Of a stretch of 64,000 nt of DNA, positions 24,995 to 37,799 are shown piece by piece. How positions within the stretch are numbered: the stretch's first letter is position 1; every line of letters starts with the position of its first letter. The notes beneath the pieces were generated by a model. It saw nothing but the letters and a program-made list of their open reading frames with translations. It ran no database searches and was not told where the DNA came from. The DNA comes from Castanea sativa (taxonomy: Eukaryota; Streptophyta; Magnoliopsida; Fagales; Fagaceae). The translations under genes were made by a program, and so were the position numbers. The DNA lies in NCBI RefSeq assembly GCF_040712315.1, contig NC_134016.1:21620390-21684389 (forward strand). The letters are read 5' to 3'.

Positions 24995-25140
24995 TTTTGG
25001 TTTTAAGGGATTTGCTTCAGCTTCAGCTTCAGCTTCAGCTTCTGCTACTGTGTCTGTGTCTGTGTCTGCGAGGGAAAAATAAGTTTGTTCAGCCAATTTC
25101 TTCACAATCCCAAAAATACTTTCTCGTCTTCTTCTTCAGG

Positions 25141-25181
<41 letters not shown>

Positions 25182-25793
25182 CTTTCAATTTTTTTTTAAG
25201 GTATTATAACATTGAATTTGTGTGTACATATATGTCTATATAACTATTGATATATGTTGTTTTATTTCCTCGGATTGGGGATTGTAGGAGAGGAGTTACA
25301 TAGAAATGTTGCTTAGAATATATAATAGAACACAATAGAATTTGATTTTTTTTTTTTTTAAATTTTTGTACACATGCAACTTTATTATGAACTCTCAATT
25401 AAAGTGCTTACTTTTTTATGGATTTTCATTGAGGCTGTCATTTTGCTTTGCCAGTTTGAGTTTCCCTAAATGACTTACTTTTTGCCATATTGGTGTATTT
25501 TGATTTTACAAAGTCAAATTCACACTACCCATTTTGATTTCTTTTCTTTCTTCTTCTTTTTTTTAGGTTTTTCCTAATGACTGCAGTGCACTGTGTATTC
25601 GGCTTCACAGAAATTGCCTCTCTGTTTTCTTTGGTTGTGAGTTGGGTATATTAGAGGATAATGAAAGATGTTATCAACACTGCATATGTTTAGTTGAAGA
25701 AAGTTGATACCGCACCCCTATATAAGAGCATTCCAATTCCAAGAGACTAAAAGTCGTGTGTGCACGCGTGCATGTGTGTGTGTGTGAGATAAA
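24995..25793 (+). promoter_or_regulatory. Probable 5' UTR with a leader intron
   Basis: A likely non-coding first exon runs to CAG/GTATCT at 25140/25141, and a T-rich acceptor (TTTTTTTTAG, about 25566) opens a second leader exon reaching the ATG at 25794. The first exon carries (TTCAGC)n at about 25015-25041 and (TGTCTG)n just after it; the intron begins with a (TC)n tract at 25143-25175. The true start site cannot be read from sequence. Confidence 0.5.
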
Positions 25794-28700
25794 ATGGATA
25801 AAAGAGTGGAACCTTCACCATTTGAATGGTTAGAGGAATATAATGGGCAGCTATATTCTCCCATGAGAACAAAACGGAAGGTAAGATCAAGGAAAAAGGA
25901 ATTTATTGGTTGGGGATCGAGACAGCTCATCGAATTTCTTGCTTTGATTGGGAAAGATACCAGCCAGCAAATCTCTCAATATGATGTTACTGCCATTATA
26001 AATGACTATGTTAATAAGAACAACCTTCTTCACCCCTCAAAAAAGAAGAGGATTGTTTGCGATGAGAGGCTCCATTTCATTTTTGGAAGGAAAGCAATTA
26101 ACCGAAACAAAATTTATGAATTGCTAGGAGCACACTTTGCCGAGAATCAATACGAATCTGACGATGATTTGTCATGCAGCTCTGATGAAAGGGAGAATGT
26201 TTTTGAGAGCAATGAACGGGAGAATGTTTTGAGTTTTGAGAGGAAAACCCATCAAAAGAAAAAAGTTTATGAAAGTCCAAAAATCGATTTAACTCCAAAA
26301 AGCAATTTTGCAGCCATAAGTTTTCCCAATATTAAGCTCGTCTACCTGAAAAAGACTCTAGTTGAGGATCTTCTCAAGGACCCTGAAACCTCTGAAAGCA
26401 AGCTAGTAGGAAGTTATGTGAGGATCAAATCTGACCCTTACGATTACCTTCAGAAGAACTCTCACCAGCTTGTGCAAGTTACAGGTGATCTGCTAATTTT
26501 TATTCTCTTCTAATTGACAGTAATTTTTATTTACAAAAAATAGTTGTTATGTATTTTCCTTAAATGATCACAATTAAACTTTTATTAATGATCACGTTTC
26601 TTGTCAACAGCACTACAGTCCCTGAATAAAATTCCTTTTTGCGCATTGATACACCATTGATAAATAATCCATCATTCCAACTGCTATTAGTGTGTGGTCA
26701 ATTATGTTTATGTTACTATATACAGAGTTTAATGGGTTTATGTTTTGGTTAGTCCATAATCCATATATGCTATCTTTATTTTGTTAATATATGGTGGTGT
26801 TATTATATATTTTCTAGGTCTAAAGAAGGCATCTGGAACTGGCGATACAAATACGGAAGTCCTCCTCCAACTTTCCAATGTGGTAAAAGACACCTGTGTT
26901 GCCATGCTTTCGGATGATAATTTTTCTGAGGTAAGAGTTTTGCAGATTGATTTAAAGCTATGAGCTTTAAGCTTAATCTTGATAAGCCTAGTTTATCAAG
27001 TTACGTGCTGGTCAGTCAGCATTTGCATGCTTTTTTCTTTATGATATTGAGCCCTTGTTAGGCTCCTAGCCTGTATCAGCACTTTTTTGCACATTAGGGA
27101 AAGGATTTGCTGCAACCTTGTATGTTGCAATTGCTGCATAAAGGGTAAGGTGGCAGTCAAAGAGAAGTGACAAGTGTCCCATTGCCGCATAACTGAATTT
27201 TTTTTTTTCTTCTTCCTTTCTTTTGGTTTCAGCCCACGTCAATCCATGGGCCCCTTTTTTTAAAAAAATATTTTGTGATTTTACAAATAAACTGCTGTAG
27301 ATGTAAATTGTGTGATTTTGTAATACACAACTATTCTGTGATTTATGGTGAGTAATTGTTTTAGTAACGCCTAAGTTCAGAGGCAATAGTCTTCTCGGAG
27401 CCCCAACTCTTATAGGAACTTCGTATCCTATTCATTCCTTTGCTTTTTGGGTTTATTTGTTTTCTTGCTCTTAGCTGCTAAGTTTGAATAAAATAGTTTT
27501 TTTGTGTTAAAAAAAAATGTTATAAAAAACCCATAAAAGTAAAGGTGGTTCTTTAGATGTTAGAAGTGCTAAGATAAATCATTAATAGGCTTTGTAGACT
27601 GAGTTTTGGACCTTTTGTTCATCAATAAACAACATCTTTATAGGTGAGCTGTAATTGTTTCTAAAATTGGGAGACTGGTTAGTTTTGCAGTTTGAAGTTA
27701 TTATTGAAACTGCACTTTTTAACAACTTTTACTGAACGCTCTCAATTTTTTCAAAAAGCCTTACCAAACCCACCCTAAGTCGTAGATTTGAGGCATACGT
27801 ACTCATTGCTGACTTTGGGTGGGATCCATGCCCGCCCAAGTTTTAAAATGTTGGAAGTCTCTGCGAGGCTGCCTTTTCAACGCCCATCAAATTGCTGCTT
27901 TAAATATAGTCCACTTGGTCTTAAGCCTTAGTAGATCTTTCATTGCGCATTTTAGTGAAGGCAGTTACTTTGCCATGGTCATTTTACTGTAAAAACAAAG
28001 AGGGAACTGAAAAAAAAAAAAAAAGGAAAATTTTTTTTTGGTTGGGGGGGGGGGGGGGGGGGGGGGCGGTGGGGGTGTGCAGATCAGAAACCATTTGGAG
28101 TCAATCAGATGGTTGTTTTCTTTCCTCTTTGTCCATCAACATAATGCTCTTGAATAACTGATTCTTGGAGGTTTGTGGTGAGGATAAAGTATGGTAATGG
28201 GTGGGGTAAATGGGATTCTGGATCCTTTTATTTAGGAATCTCATTGGGCAAATGTGTTTAAAGGCGTTGTGATATGGTGGCATATCTTACTGGTATATTG
28301 AACAGCATAACCTTGATCATCATATTAATTATCCTGAGGATGGCGAGCTCTTAGATCCCATGGCTTTAAATTCCCATTTTAGGTTGGTGTCCTTTCAGGT
28401 TTTTCTTTCTTTTTAAGGTAGGAGAAATCCTCTGAGACCTTGAGAAATAGGCTTAAATATGCATGTAATAAGTCGGAGGCTGGTGTCACTACTCTTTATG
28501 GTGTGGACAAAAGATTTGATTTGTTTCACTTGCTGGATGCTGTTCACTGAAAAATGTACTCAAGTACATTTGTGCTATTGATTTTGATTTGGTCTTAAAT
28601 ACATGGATGTTCCTGTGTGCAATATTACAATTTTGGTTGGATGTTGGAATCATATTTCAAGTGGTTTTGAATTCTTCTAAGAAAAAAAAAGTATTTTTTT

Positions 28701-31700
28701 GTTCCTTTTGTGGTCATCATCGTGAACTCAAAGTTTATTTTTCTGATTAATAAATTTGCATTGCTTACCTATCAAAAATAACAACAGAAAAACATTTGTT
28801 CTATTGTGCTTGTATGTGTGGTCTACCTTAGCTTTTTAAAGTTAATTGCAGGAAGAATGTAAGGATTTGCAGCGGAGAATAAAAGATGGCTTGCTCAAAA
28901 GGCCAACTGTTGTAAGTATTCTTATCTATACTATTATTTAATGGTCTTCCTCTGTTTGGATTCCTCATTTTTTAGTTCAAAAATGCCCCTACACCCCTAT
29001 GTTTAAATAGAGACAAAACTAAATGACAATTCAATAATAATGCAACTCTAACTCCCAGTAAAACACTGCCTAAAAAATAGGACCACTCCTATTACTTTTT
29101 AAATTGATTTATTCACTTATAAATTAGATTTTCAAAATAAAAATTATATATATATATATAAAATAAAAAAATACAGTTTTTTTTTTCTACAAAATAAGAC
29201 CACTTAAAAAAAAAGCCTCATCGCACACGCAAAGCGTGTGTGATGAGGCTAGTTGAATTTTGATTTTGATTTTAATTATATATTATTACATTTTGGCTTG
29301 GCTAGAGACATGTATTGAGAACTTTGTGCATGTTTGTGTGGTTATTGTTGCACCCTAAATTCTTGGAGGTAATAGAATAGTTCATGGACAGAGAAGAGAA
29401 AAATTCTCATAATATGCATAACAAAAGCCTATAGCATGTTGGTTTCTTTTGGCATGATTTATGACCCATTTTTGGAGCTTCTGATTTTCTGAAAATATTT
29501 GTGTAGGCATTAGAAAAGGCTTGAACCCTGGTAAGACATCTTAATGTTAAAGCAAATACTTAAGTCTTGCCCTTTGAGGTTTAAAAAAGAAAATATGTAA
29601 GGTTCCGATGTGTAATCATCTTTCTACCTCCCCACAAGCAGTTATTTTATAAATTCCTTGCCTAGGCTTTGAGCTGTGTGTCTTAATTGTGAGTAAAACC
29701 ATCACTAGTGATATTAAGAAATATCATTTTTTTTTAGCTTTGTGCATGCACTCACAATATGAAGGGCCCTCTGTTTTTATTAATAGTGCCACCCCTTCTG
29801 TGATATCATACTTCTGCCATCATCTGCCATCACCACTGTTTGGGGAAATTATAATTTTCATCACTGAGCTTTGGTGTAGGTTCAATTTTGGTCCCTCAAA
29901 TTTGACAACTTTGGATTTGGTCTGTAAAATTACAAATAGGGAAAATTGTGGCCCCTCCATATATATTTTATGTTTATATGACTAATGGGATGCTGAGGTA
30001 CCTCATTTTTTAGGGACCAAATTTGAACTGACAAAATTAAACTGACCATAGACGGAGATGAAATTGTTCCATTTTTTAAATTTTAGAGACCAAAATTGAC
30101 GGACCAAAATTCAAATTTTAAATTTAAATTTGAACTTTTATAAATTTGATGGACCAAAATTGAACTTACTCCAATTTTTAGGGACCAAAATTATAATTTA
30201 CTTGTACTTTTTTTTCTTAGTTTTTATAAGCAAAGATAATTTTTTTTAATTGGAATTTTCTTGCTAAAGTTATAGCAATAGTAAGAAATGTTTTTCAATG
30301 TAAGAAGGCTTCAATGGCTGACCAAATGCATTATGCTAATGGCAACTTTCATATGTTCTGGACATTTTGTACTCCATCAAATTGAGGCAGGATGGAAAGT
30401 TATAGCAATAGTAAGAAATGTTTTTCAATGTAAGAAGGCTTCAATGGCTGACCAAATGCATTATGCTAATGGCAACTTTCATATGTTCTGGACATTTTAT
30501 ACTCCATCAAATTGAGGCAGGATGGAAAAGATATATAGTATCAGATCCCTTCCATAGAGTAAGCATTTGAGGTTAGAACTTTCTGTAAAAGCTTTGTGCT
30601 TTAGTGAAGCTTCCCCTTTCCCTTGGAAGAGTATCCAAAAAACAAAGGCCCCAACTAGAGAAAGTGCCAAATGATTGTTGTAGATTAGGTGCTGTATTTG
30701 TAAGAAGGGTGGGTAAACCACAAATCATTTACTTCTCCAATGTGAAGTAGGCAAAAAACTGGGGGACATGATTCTGTTTTTGTTTGAGATGCTGTGGGCT
30801 ATGACTAGACGAGTTTTGGATTTGTTGTTGACAAGGTCAGTTGGATAGACACCTTAATGTCGGCATATGGAACACTATTCCATTGTGTTTTAAGCAGTGT
30901 ATTTGGATAGAGAAATGCTCAAAGTTTTGGAGATTATGAGGAATCATTCTTAGACTTGAAGCTTGTGCTGATGAAGACCTAATATGATTGGATGGCTGTC
31001 AATGCATGTTTTTATTTCTCTAACTCATTCGAATTATTTGGCCTAGAGCTTTGTAGCTCAACTGGTTGGCATCTTTTTGTGTTTTTAATGGAGACATCCA
31101 AGGTTCAAATCCTCCCTCTCCTATTGTAACTATTGAATATAAAAATTAAAATTAAAAACTTATTTGAATTTTTTGATCTTTTTACTTTTTTTTTTTTGAA
31201 AGTTTTTTGATTGGCAAGTTTCACAACACAATGGGTCTTTTATGTTAAATGGCACCTCTACTAACCATGAAAATAAGGGGTGGTATGTGAGTCACAAGTT
31301 CAATCCCCATTAGGTGTGTAAGTTATAAACCAATAAAAAAAAAAAAAAAATCAAAATCTTATGCTAACAGCAAAAGGATACGTTGCATTTGCAGATTCTT
31401 TATCAGCTTCTTTTTGGCTAAACATTAACATCAGTTGCCTTTTTGATTGTCTCTAGTCTTTTGTTCATTTCTCCTTTTTTTGGTTATATTTGGTGTTTCA
31501 GTTTTTTGCTAATATTCAATATATTAATGTGGTTCTTAAACCTTTTCTATAGGTGGAGCTTCAACAAAAGGTCCAAATATTGCATGAGGATATTACAAAA
31601 CATGTAGGTACTAAGTATTTGAAAAATTAACTATTAGCCATCAGATTTGCTTGCACTTTTCTTTGCTTATGTTCTCATTGTTTTTATTTTATTTTTTGAG

Positions 31701-34700
31701 GTGGGGTCCAAGTTTGTCAATTAAGTGAACGGGGAAAGATATTATCCAGATGGGTAAATAGATTAAACTTCAAACAATAACAATTAATTACTATTGCTAT
31801 GAAGCAAGCTCATATTTATCTTTGTTACCTTTTCTTAATAACGAGAAACAATTTGAAAGAGGTGAGTCAATTGCTAGAACTATAGGTCCTAGAATCAAAA
31901 TGAAATAAGCTTACTTTTCACTTGAAATGTTGATGTGGCAAGAACCCAGAATACTGATATGAGTTATAACAAGCCTATGTGAATGCTAAGTTCTAAAAAA
32001 TATGAACATTTGTGCAAAATGTTGCTGACAACATGGAATTACAATTGATTTTTGTGAAATTATATATAATAGAACTGAATAGAAGAGCTCCTTGCTGCTG
32101 CAATAGAAATTTATAACAAAACAAGTATATCATGTTTGAATGGCAACTCTTTTCATTTGCGAGCATTTACTATGTTCGGAATTCCCTTCAAATGTTGCGT
32201 CTTATGTACATGTTTGTCTGTTTTGAACCTACATGATGTAAACAAGAACATTTGCAGTCATAATTATTAAAAGAGAAAAAGAAGACATTTCACAGAAAAA
32301 AAAAATGGAACTTCACATTGTTCATGAACAAATTTTCTTTATCGAAAAATTTATAATGGATATTGGTTCTATTAGCTTTTCCCTAATGTGGGTGATGTGC
32401 TTAGAGTCCAGGAATATATTAATTTTTAAACTATGCATGATTCTTCATTGTTGGGTGCTTTAATATCAAACTGCACATTTGACAAGCTTTGTCAGTATAT
32501 TACAGTACTGCGTAATACTTTCTTACCTTTAATTAATCTCATGTTGAACTGCAGTTTTTTTTTTTTTTTGGGGCAAACTTTAAGAAATTAATTGTGGTAT
32601 CTTCCATGTAAGGCTACATGCTCATCATTTCAGCTGTGAATTTTGTCTCATACTTTTGGTGCAATTTTGATTGAATTCATCATCAAACTGACACTTTCTC
32701 CATCCTGTCGTGGTTTTGTTCCAGTGGCTTGCAAGAGAAATTCCTATGTTACAAAACCTCATTGATCGAGCCAATGAAAAAGGATGGCGCAGAGAATATC
32801 CTTTTAATGATATTTTTAGATTACACACCATGGTTGAATGTTTTGGCCTATCTTGGTATTATTTCTGAATCTGACTCAACTGATGAATCAAGGGATGTGG
32901 TTCATATATATAACTGAGTCATTTGTTACACTATTGAACCAAAATCATTTATGTGGAATGTGCATTATGTGGGTGGTACATAAAAATGGTTAATAAGAGG
33001 ATTTCATGGCTAGGAAATGAAATATTAGTTTGTTCAATGTATATTATTTTGTCCTCTTTTGAAGCTTTTTTATCGAATGATGGTAACATGTTCATAGAAC
33101 AAAGAGCTTGTATTTTTTTTTCAGGTTAAAATCAAATCCAAGTCTTACACCTATACAGGCCGAATCCATGACCTTGCCCCATCCCTCCCCCCTCCCCCAA
33201 TCAGTTTATGGGGGAAGGATATACCATTTGGTCCAAAGACCGTTGGCTCCAAAATAAAATATCTGAGACTGTCTTTCCTTATTGATATACTTTTTCTTAT
33301 GATTTGATTGATAATACATGAAAGTAACTTTTTCCATGTATCTTAAGACTTTAAATCCGTATTTAGGTTGTAACTAAAACCTAATCTGAAACCTGAGATT
33401 GCTGGTTCAACTAGGATATAATTCAACCCTGTTTTATGGTTTCAACTTATTGTTTGATGCTGTGCTTGGATGTGGGATTTCAAGGTGAGATTTACTCAAA
33501 AGTTGTAATTTGAGAATTCCCTTTTTTTGATTTCCCTTGTTTGGCTTTAGCAGGAAAGTTATTTTAAAAATTCTGTTGAATTTTGAATTTGGCGTTTTAT
33601 GTTTTTGCATTTTTAAGCATTTGAATCTTAATTTAGAATTCCAAGGGGGGATGAGTAATTTACAAATTCTACCAACATTCTCGGACCACCCACCATTACA
33701 GAATTTTGAATTTGAGATATTAAGCATCAAATTGCAAGTTCAAATTCCGAGGGGGAAGGGATCATTTTTAAATTCTACTGACATTATTATTCTCAAACCA
33801 TATACCTATTTACACCATAACTACCATTATCGCGAGTCGTCACCAACACACAACACACCTCCACTACCACTAACACCAACAGAATGTTATCACACACCAC
33901 TATTACCAATTCATTACCATCATTATTGTAGCTACTGTAATGTTCTAATTTTTAAATATGATCATCCAATTGATGGAAACTTAAATTGATGGGATTGAAA
34001 TTCCTGTCAATTTAAAACCTGTCATTTTTTAAATTCTAAAAATTTTACCAGTTCTTCATCCAAACACAGCCTAGGAGTTTCCCAAATTAGATAAGGAAGT
34101 AGCGGTTACTGAAAAAATAGTTGGGGAGATGCACCCAACATTTGAATTTTGGCTATTGAATTTCTTGTGTTAGAGCAGGCATTGTGTTCCTGTAACTCGA
34201 TGGTCTACTACTTCCATCATTTTGAAGTATGCATGTGTTCCCCCGAAGATTATGTTCGTGGTTCATAAATAAGAAAAAGGATGCAGCTAGGCTTGATGGT
34301 ATGACCCACTTACTGAGAAACTTTTTATGATACATTGTATGCTGGAAATGATGCCAAATTTTTGGCCATTACATTGGTATCACTCATCTTTGGAAGCCGA
34401 CAATGATGAGAAGAGGGTGGAAGTAATGATGACATTGTCGGTATTGGTTGTGATTGATCTCTGCCCGTGTGTACTTTTGCATCATTCCTATAAATGATCA
34501 ATAACATGGACAAACAAGGCATGATTGAACCAATACTAGTAACACATGGTTACAAGGAATGTGATATATTCCCCCAGCAGATCCATACCATACACTTTAC
34601 TGACAATGGTCAGAACACATAATTTTATGACTAGATCCATGGTGAGTTTTATATTATTTCTCATCAACGATAGGGTTTTTTATTTTTATTTTTATTATTT

Positions 34701-37564
34701 TTGCATAGGATTGGCATTGTGACTATCTTGGACTCAACCTAATATTTTTCTATTCACCCAAAGCAGTTATGAGCCACAACACAAAGGCTTACGTACTATG
34801 CTTGTTCATGTTATTTGATAAGCGGTCCAATAATTGCCACCCTGGGCTCCTAAATTTGTTCTCTGTTAAAGCAATTAGAAGTGGTGAGTTATAATTTAGT
34901 TAGAAGAAGTAATGCTTTGCAAGATTCCAATTAGAGTTTAGGTCTCTAGGAACTTTTCTCATGAGAGCTCAGGGACTGGAGCAGGGTTTATGATCTATAA
35001 GAGGTGCAATAGTTGGAGGAAAAAGTGATCCTTTAAGGCTAGTATGGGATTCTCTGGCTCCTTGGGTAGAGGTGGCGGCCCCTTGGGTGAGAGAGATGCT
35101 GCACGTAACAGAAACATAATATACTTTTTTCCCTTGGGAGTTTGCATTATTTGGGTTCTAACATTGTCACATTAGAAAATACGTCTGATAGGATAATTTT
35201 CTGCTGCATCTAAAAAAAATCTTCTCACCCATTATTACATTTATTGATACCTTTAGTATTGCTAACCACCAGAGCGTCCTATTTTGAACACTTAATTCAC
35301 TATTTTGACTCTCTCAAAATGGAAGGAAATTTTGTGTCAGACTTTTGTTAAAGTGTCTTAATTGAATCTGCATGGATGGATCCTCTTTTTTCCTCTAATA
35401 CTACTACATTTTTAAGACCATCTTCTCACAGCAATGTCATGAAAATTATCTGGTTTTGCATGCCTGCTGTATGTATGTGGTTTTATGTTGTTGATACCCA
35501 TGCTTTGTTTAATACTTCATCACAAAAAGCAATGTACCATAGGAATGTCGTGTCTTGTATCTTGTAGAGAGAACTTGTGATGGAATTTCGACTTACATAA
35601 CGAAAAAATTGTAAGTAAACTTTCCCATAAAGCATCTTTGATATCCTTAATTGATTTACGCTTGATCAATACCTGGAGAAAAAGCAGCTGCTCCAGAATC
35701 CAGATGAACAGTCACGGCTGTTGCATGAGGTCCCAAAAGTAATTGCTGATGAAATAGGACCAGAAGCTACACCACAGGATACTCCAGAAAATATAAAACA
35801 AGCAAACAGTGGTTCACCTAGGTCAATCCTCAGTGGAGCTTCTAAAATTCCTAATCATGTTATAGCAACAAATGGAACTGCATCAGCTTGGACGTCACAT
35901 AGCACTGATTATGCAGGTGCATCATTTAGATTATTCATTTCTTTCCTTGAAGTGTTTCCCTGAATAGTTGAGGTCTTTTAATCTTGTGTCTGTGTGACAG
36001 TGATCGCCACATTTCTGCAATGTTCATGACTGCATTTTTTTATTTTTTAGTTGGGGGTGGGGGGGGGGGGGGGGGTGTTATTTAACATGGATCTTCAGAA
36101 TTGACTGACCTATTGAGTAAGAAATGGAATTGGTGAAACATAATACTTTATTCTTAAAGTATCTTTGGTTATACTACAATTCATTCAGATGGAATTTGGA
36201 AGTCACTCTTCCAGAATCCGTGAAATAGTTCACTTTTTTGGTTTTCCCACGTTAATAAAAATGACTAGTTTTCCAAAGATCGTGCCTAAGATGACATCAA
36301 GTAATGAGAGAATCCACTTTTATGTCAAAGATTGTGGTGATGCAATGGAAATCATCATTGATTCATTCCATCTGACGTAATTCCCAAACTACCCTCAGCA
36401 TCATGAAGAATGCCTTGCACTTCCTGTTGCACGAGTTCAATTTTGAATGATTCCAGTAACGTAGGATTAAATGAGCACACCAAATACATTGAGGTTGATT
36501 GCAGTTTTGCATAAGATTTGTTTGTGTGGTTGGTTGGAGAAAAAAGGAGGGGATGAAGAGAGAGAGAGAGAGGGACTATCTTGGTGTTTGGTGAATAAAG
36601 GGAATGAAAATTTTGGGAAACCATTACTAAAATTGCATTCCATAAAACCACCAATTTGATGCGTTGCCAAAATAGCTTTTGCAGAGCAATTTTAGCTTGT
36701 TTGGGAAGTTGTAACAATTTTTTGTTACAGGCTGACCATGATGGGCATTCATGTTCCAGTTTTGAGGGCAAGTGTCAAGACTCAAGATAGTGATGTTATG
36801 TTATATCTTTTAATTGCAAGTGATGACATATATAGAGGAGTCAATCAGTCTCTATTCTAGTTCTAGACTACCATTCTGTCTTACTCATATTTCAATTCCA
36901 TAAAAGGGGAAATAAATGTATATCTTCAGGGAATGCCACAAGCCCCTTTTATCACCCGCTTTGGTGATATCTATAATTATATTGTTTCCCATTGTCCCTT
37001 GTTATGGTGCACTTTAAATTTGCAAGGGGCAGACTATAAAACAAACCGTTCCTCCCCCCCGGCCCCCTTCTTTTTTTTCTTGTCATGATTATCCTTTAAA
37101 TTCTGATATCTCAATTATCCTTTAGTCTAATCATTTACTTAATTAATCATGCTTTTGTTGCAGAGTTTAATCACAATGTTATTGAAGAACAGTCAGTTCA
37201 ACCATCACATTTCATAAACAAGAGTAATGGTGAGACACAGCTTGCAAATACAGAGGTGAATAAGTTTGTTGATGAAATGGTGGCAAAGCAGGTAATGACA
37301 TCTCAAGTGATTGATTTGAGTGATGACGAGGAGGTCGAAGAATTAAGTGTTGCCAAGAAAGTTCCTGATGACATGCTGGGAAGCTTGTTATGGCATTACT
37401 TAGATCCCCAAGGAGACATACAGGGGCCCTTTTCTTTAACATCCCTAAAACGTTGGTATGATGCTGATTACTTTCCTCCAGATTTTCAGGTCTGGAGGGC
37501 AGATCGGATCCAAGATGGAGCTGTATTATTGAAAGACATACTTGGCCAGAATTTTCCCAATTGA
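25794..37564 (+). CDS. SWIB-Plus3-GYF domain protein (At5g08430-like)
   Basis: Seven exons: 25794-26484, 26818-26930, 28852-28911, 31553-31603, 32725-32795, 35660-35916 and 37164-37564. Their sum is 1644 nt, exactly 548 codons including TGA, for a 547-residue protein, close to the Arabidopsis homologue as I recall it. Residues about 35-116 form a SWIB/MDM2 domain ([15 protein letters not shown]). Residues about 178-310 match Plus-3 ([40 protein letters not shown]). Residues about 487-541 are a GYF domain ([20 protein letters not shown], then the tryptophan-containing [12 protein letters not shown]), preceded by an acidic stretch ([12 protein letters not shown]). Such proteins are nuclear and are linked to chromatin and transcription (Plus-3 as in Rtf1; GYF binds proline-rich ligands; NERD is a larger relative); the exact role here is inference. 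Six introns: five GT-AG and one AT-AC. No damage was seen, so it looks functional. Confidence 0.93.
28044..28067. repeat. Poly-G tract in intron 2
   Basis: An almost pure run of about 22 G after a poly-A/poly-T pair; similar G or C runs occur at 36055-36075, 50882-50896 and 58320-58333. Lengths in such tracts are prone to sequencing error. Confidence 0.8.
28925..29252 (+). mobile_element. Non-autonomous Helitron, copy 2, with intact 3' hairpin
   Basis: It starts TCTATACTATTATTTAA after A (28924) and ends with the hairpin CACACGC-AAA-GCGTGTG, then TGATGAGGCTAG, then T (29253): all three Helitron hallmarks. At 328 bp it is non-coding. It lies 13 nt downstream of the 5' splice site at 28911/28912 in intron 3 of the SWIB gene. 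Confidence 0.9.
29844..30203. mobile_element. Fold-back MITE in intron 3
   Basis: GGGAAATTATAATTTTCATC ... AGGTTCAATTTTGGTCCCT on the left is mirrored by AGTAAATTATAATTTTGGTC ... AAGTTCAATTTTGGTCCAT on the reversed right end, over about 60 bp. It is non-coding with no settled TSD. Confidence 0.65.
30266..30525. repeat. Recent 130-bp tandem duplication in intron 3
   Basis: Copies 30266-30395 and 30396-30525 differ at essentially one base (ACATTTTGTAC versus ACATTTTATAC). Both start AAAGTTATAGCAATAG and end GAGGCAGGATGG. Confidence 0.95.
30530..31020 (+). pseudogene. LINE reverse-transcriptase C-terminal (zf-RVT) relic
   Basis: Broken plus-strand frames recall the zinc-binding tail of plant L1 ORF2: [15 protein letters not shown] at about 30620, [20 protein letters not shown] near 30700 (family: VDHLLLHC), then an [19 protein letters not shown] stretch and (L)DREMLK near 30910. 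Several stops and shifts are present, so it is a dead fragment. Confidence 0.55.
31045..31155 (+). mobile_element. tRNA-derived SINE in intron 3
   Basis: A box GTAGCTCAACTGGTTGGC (31053-31070) and B box GGTTCAAATCC (31102-31112), then an AT-rich tail. Spacing fits a pol III promoter of a tRNA-derived SINE rather than a foldable tRNA gene. Confidence 0.7.
31235..31349 (+). mobile_element. Second SINE-like fragment with poly-A tail
   Basis: A weak A-box-like TAAATGGCACCTC is followed by CAAGTTCAATCCCC (B-box-like, about 31296-31308) and a 16-nt poly-A ending near 31349. Confidence 0.5.
32796..35659 (+). other. U12-type AT-AC intron of the SWIB-Plus3-GYF gene
   Basis: The exon ends ...AGAGA and the intron opens ATATCCTTTT, the U12 5' splice site consensus. 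It ends TTGATTTAC with a branch-site-like ATCCTTAAT at 35643-35651, about 10 nt from the end. Joining 32795 to 35660 gives [19 protein letters not shown] in frame, the expected family sequence. No GT donor nearby gives this join. Confidence 0.85.
33459..34070. mobile_element. MITE with GCTGTGYTTGGATG ends inside the AT-AC intron
   Basis: The left end GCTGTGCTTGGATG pairs with the right end CATCCAAACACAGC. The interior contains two TTCAAATTC/GAATTTGAA-rich arms and no coding sequence; the 150-residue frame across it is compositional. Confidence 0.6.
35917..37163 (+). other. Intron 6 of the SWIB gene, no feature recognised
   Basis: A GT-AG intron with a poly-G run near 36055-36075 and a short (GA)n at about 36558-36572. 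Open frames on either strand show no domain. Confidence 0.6.
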
Positions 37565-37755
37565 ATGTACTAGAGACTAGACTAGATTTGGTGCTCACTA
37601 AATCAGGGCATAATCTGTAAATTCAGTTTTAGATTTGAAGGCAAATAGTTGATCTCCCAAGATATTGGGAAATTAAAACAAAGTCTATTTCTTTTTCTTT
37701 TTCTTTTTTTACAAGGATTTTTGTTATTTGATGTCCATGAGAATGTGTATCATGA

Positions 37756-37761
37756 AATAAA
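37756..37761 (+). terminator. Polyadenylation signal AATAAA
   Basis: AATAAA lies 192 nt after the TGA of the SWIB-Plus3-GYF gene, in a T-rich 3' UTR with a TTTTTCTTTTTC tract upstream. A cleavage site 15-30 nt later is expected but cannot be seen. Confidence 0.5.
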
Positions 37762-37799
37762 AATGATCCTTTGAAACAGTGTATATCTTCTATTGAGTC

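Noticed and set aside
31045..31155. tRNA gene
   Set aside because: A and B boxes are present but the sequence does not close an acceptor stem or anticodon arm by eye; an AT-rich tail fits a SINE.
32725..32917. Exon 5 read through to a GT donor near 32853
   Set aside because: It would add about 19 residues unlike the family, and the downstream exon starting at 35660 joins perfectly to 32795 instead.
33537..33989. 150-residue plus-strand open frame in the AT-AC intron
   Set aside because: It falls within a MITE with TTCAAATTC-type repeats; no domain and no start or splice support.
36355..36771. 138-residue minus-strand frame in intron 6
   Set aside because: No domain, low-complexity Ser/Leu patches from a (GA)n tract, antisense to a host intron.
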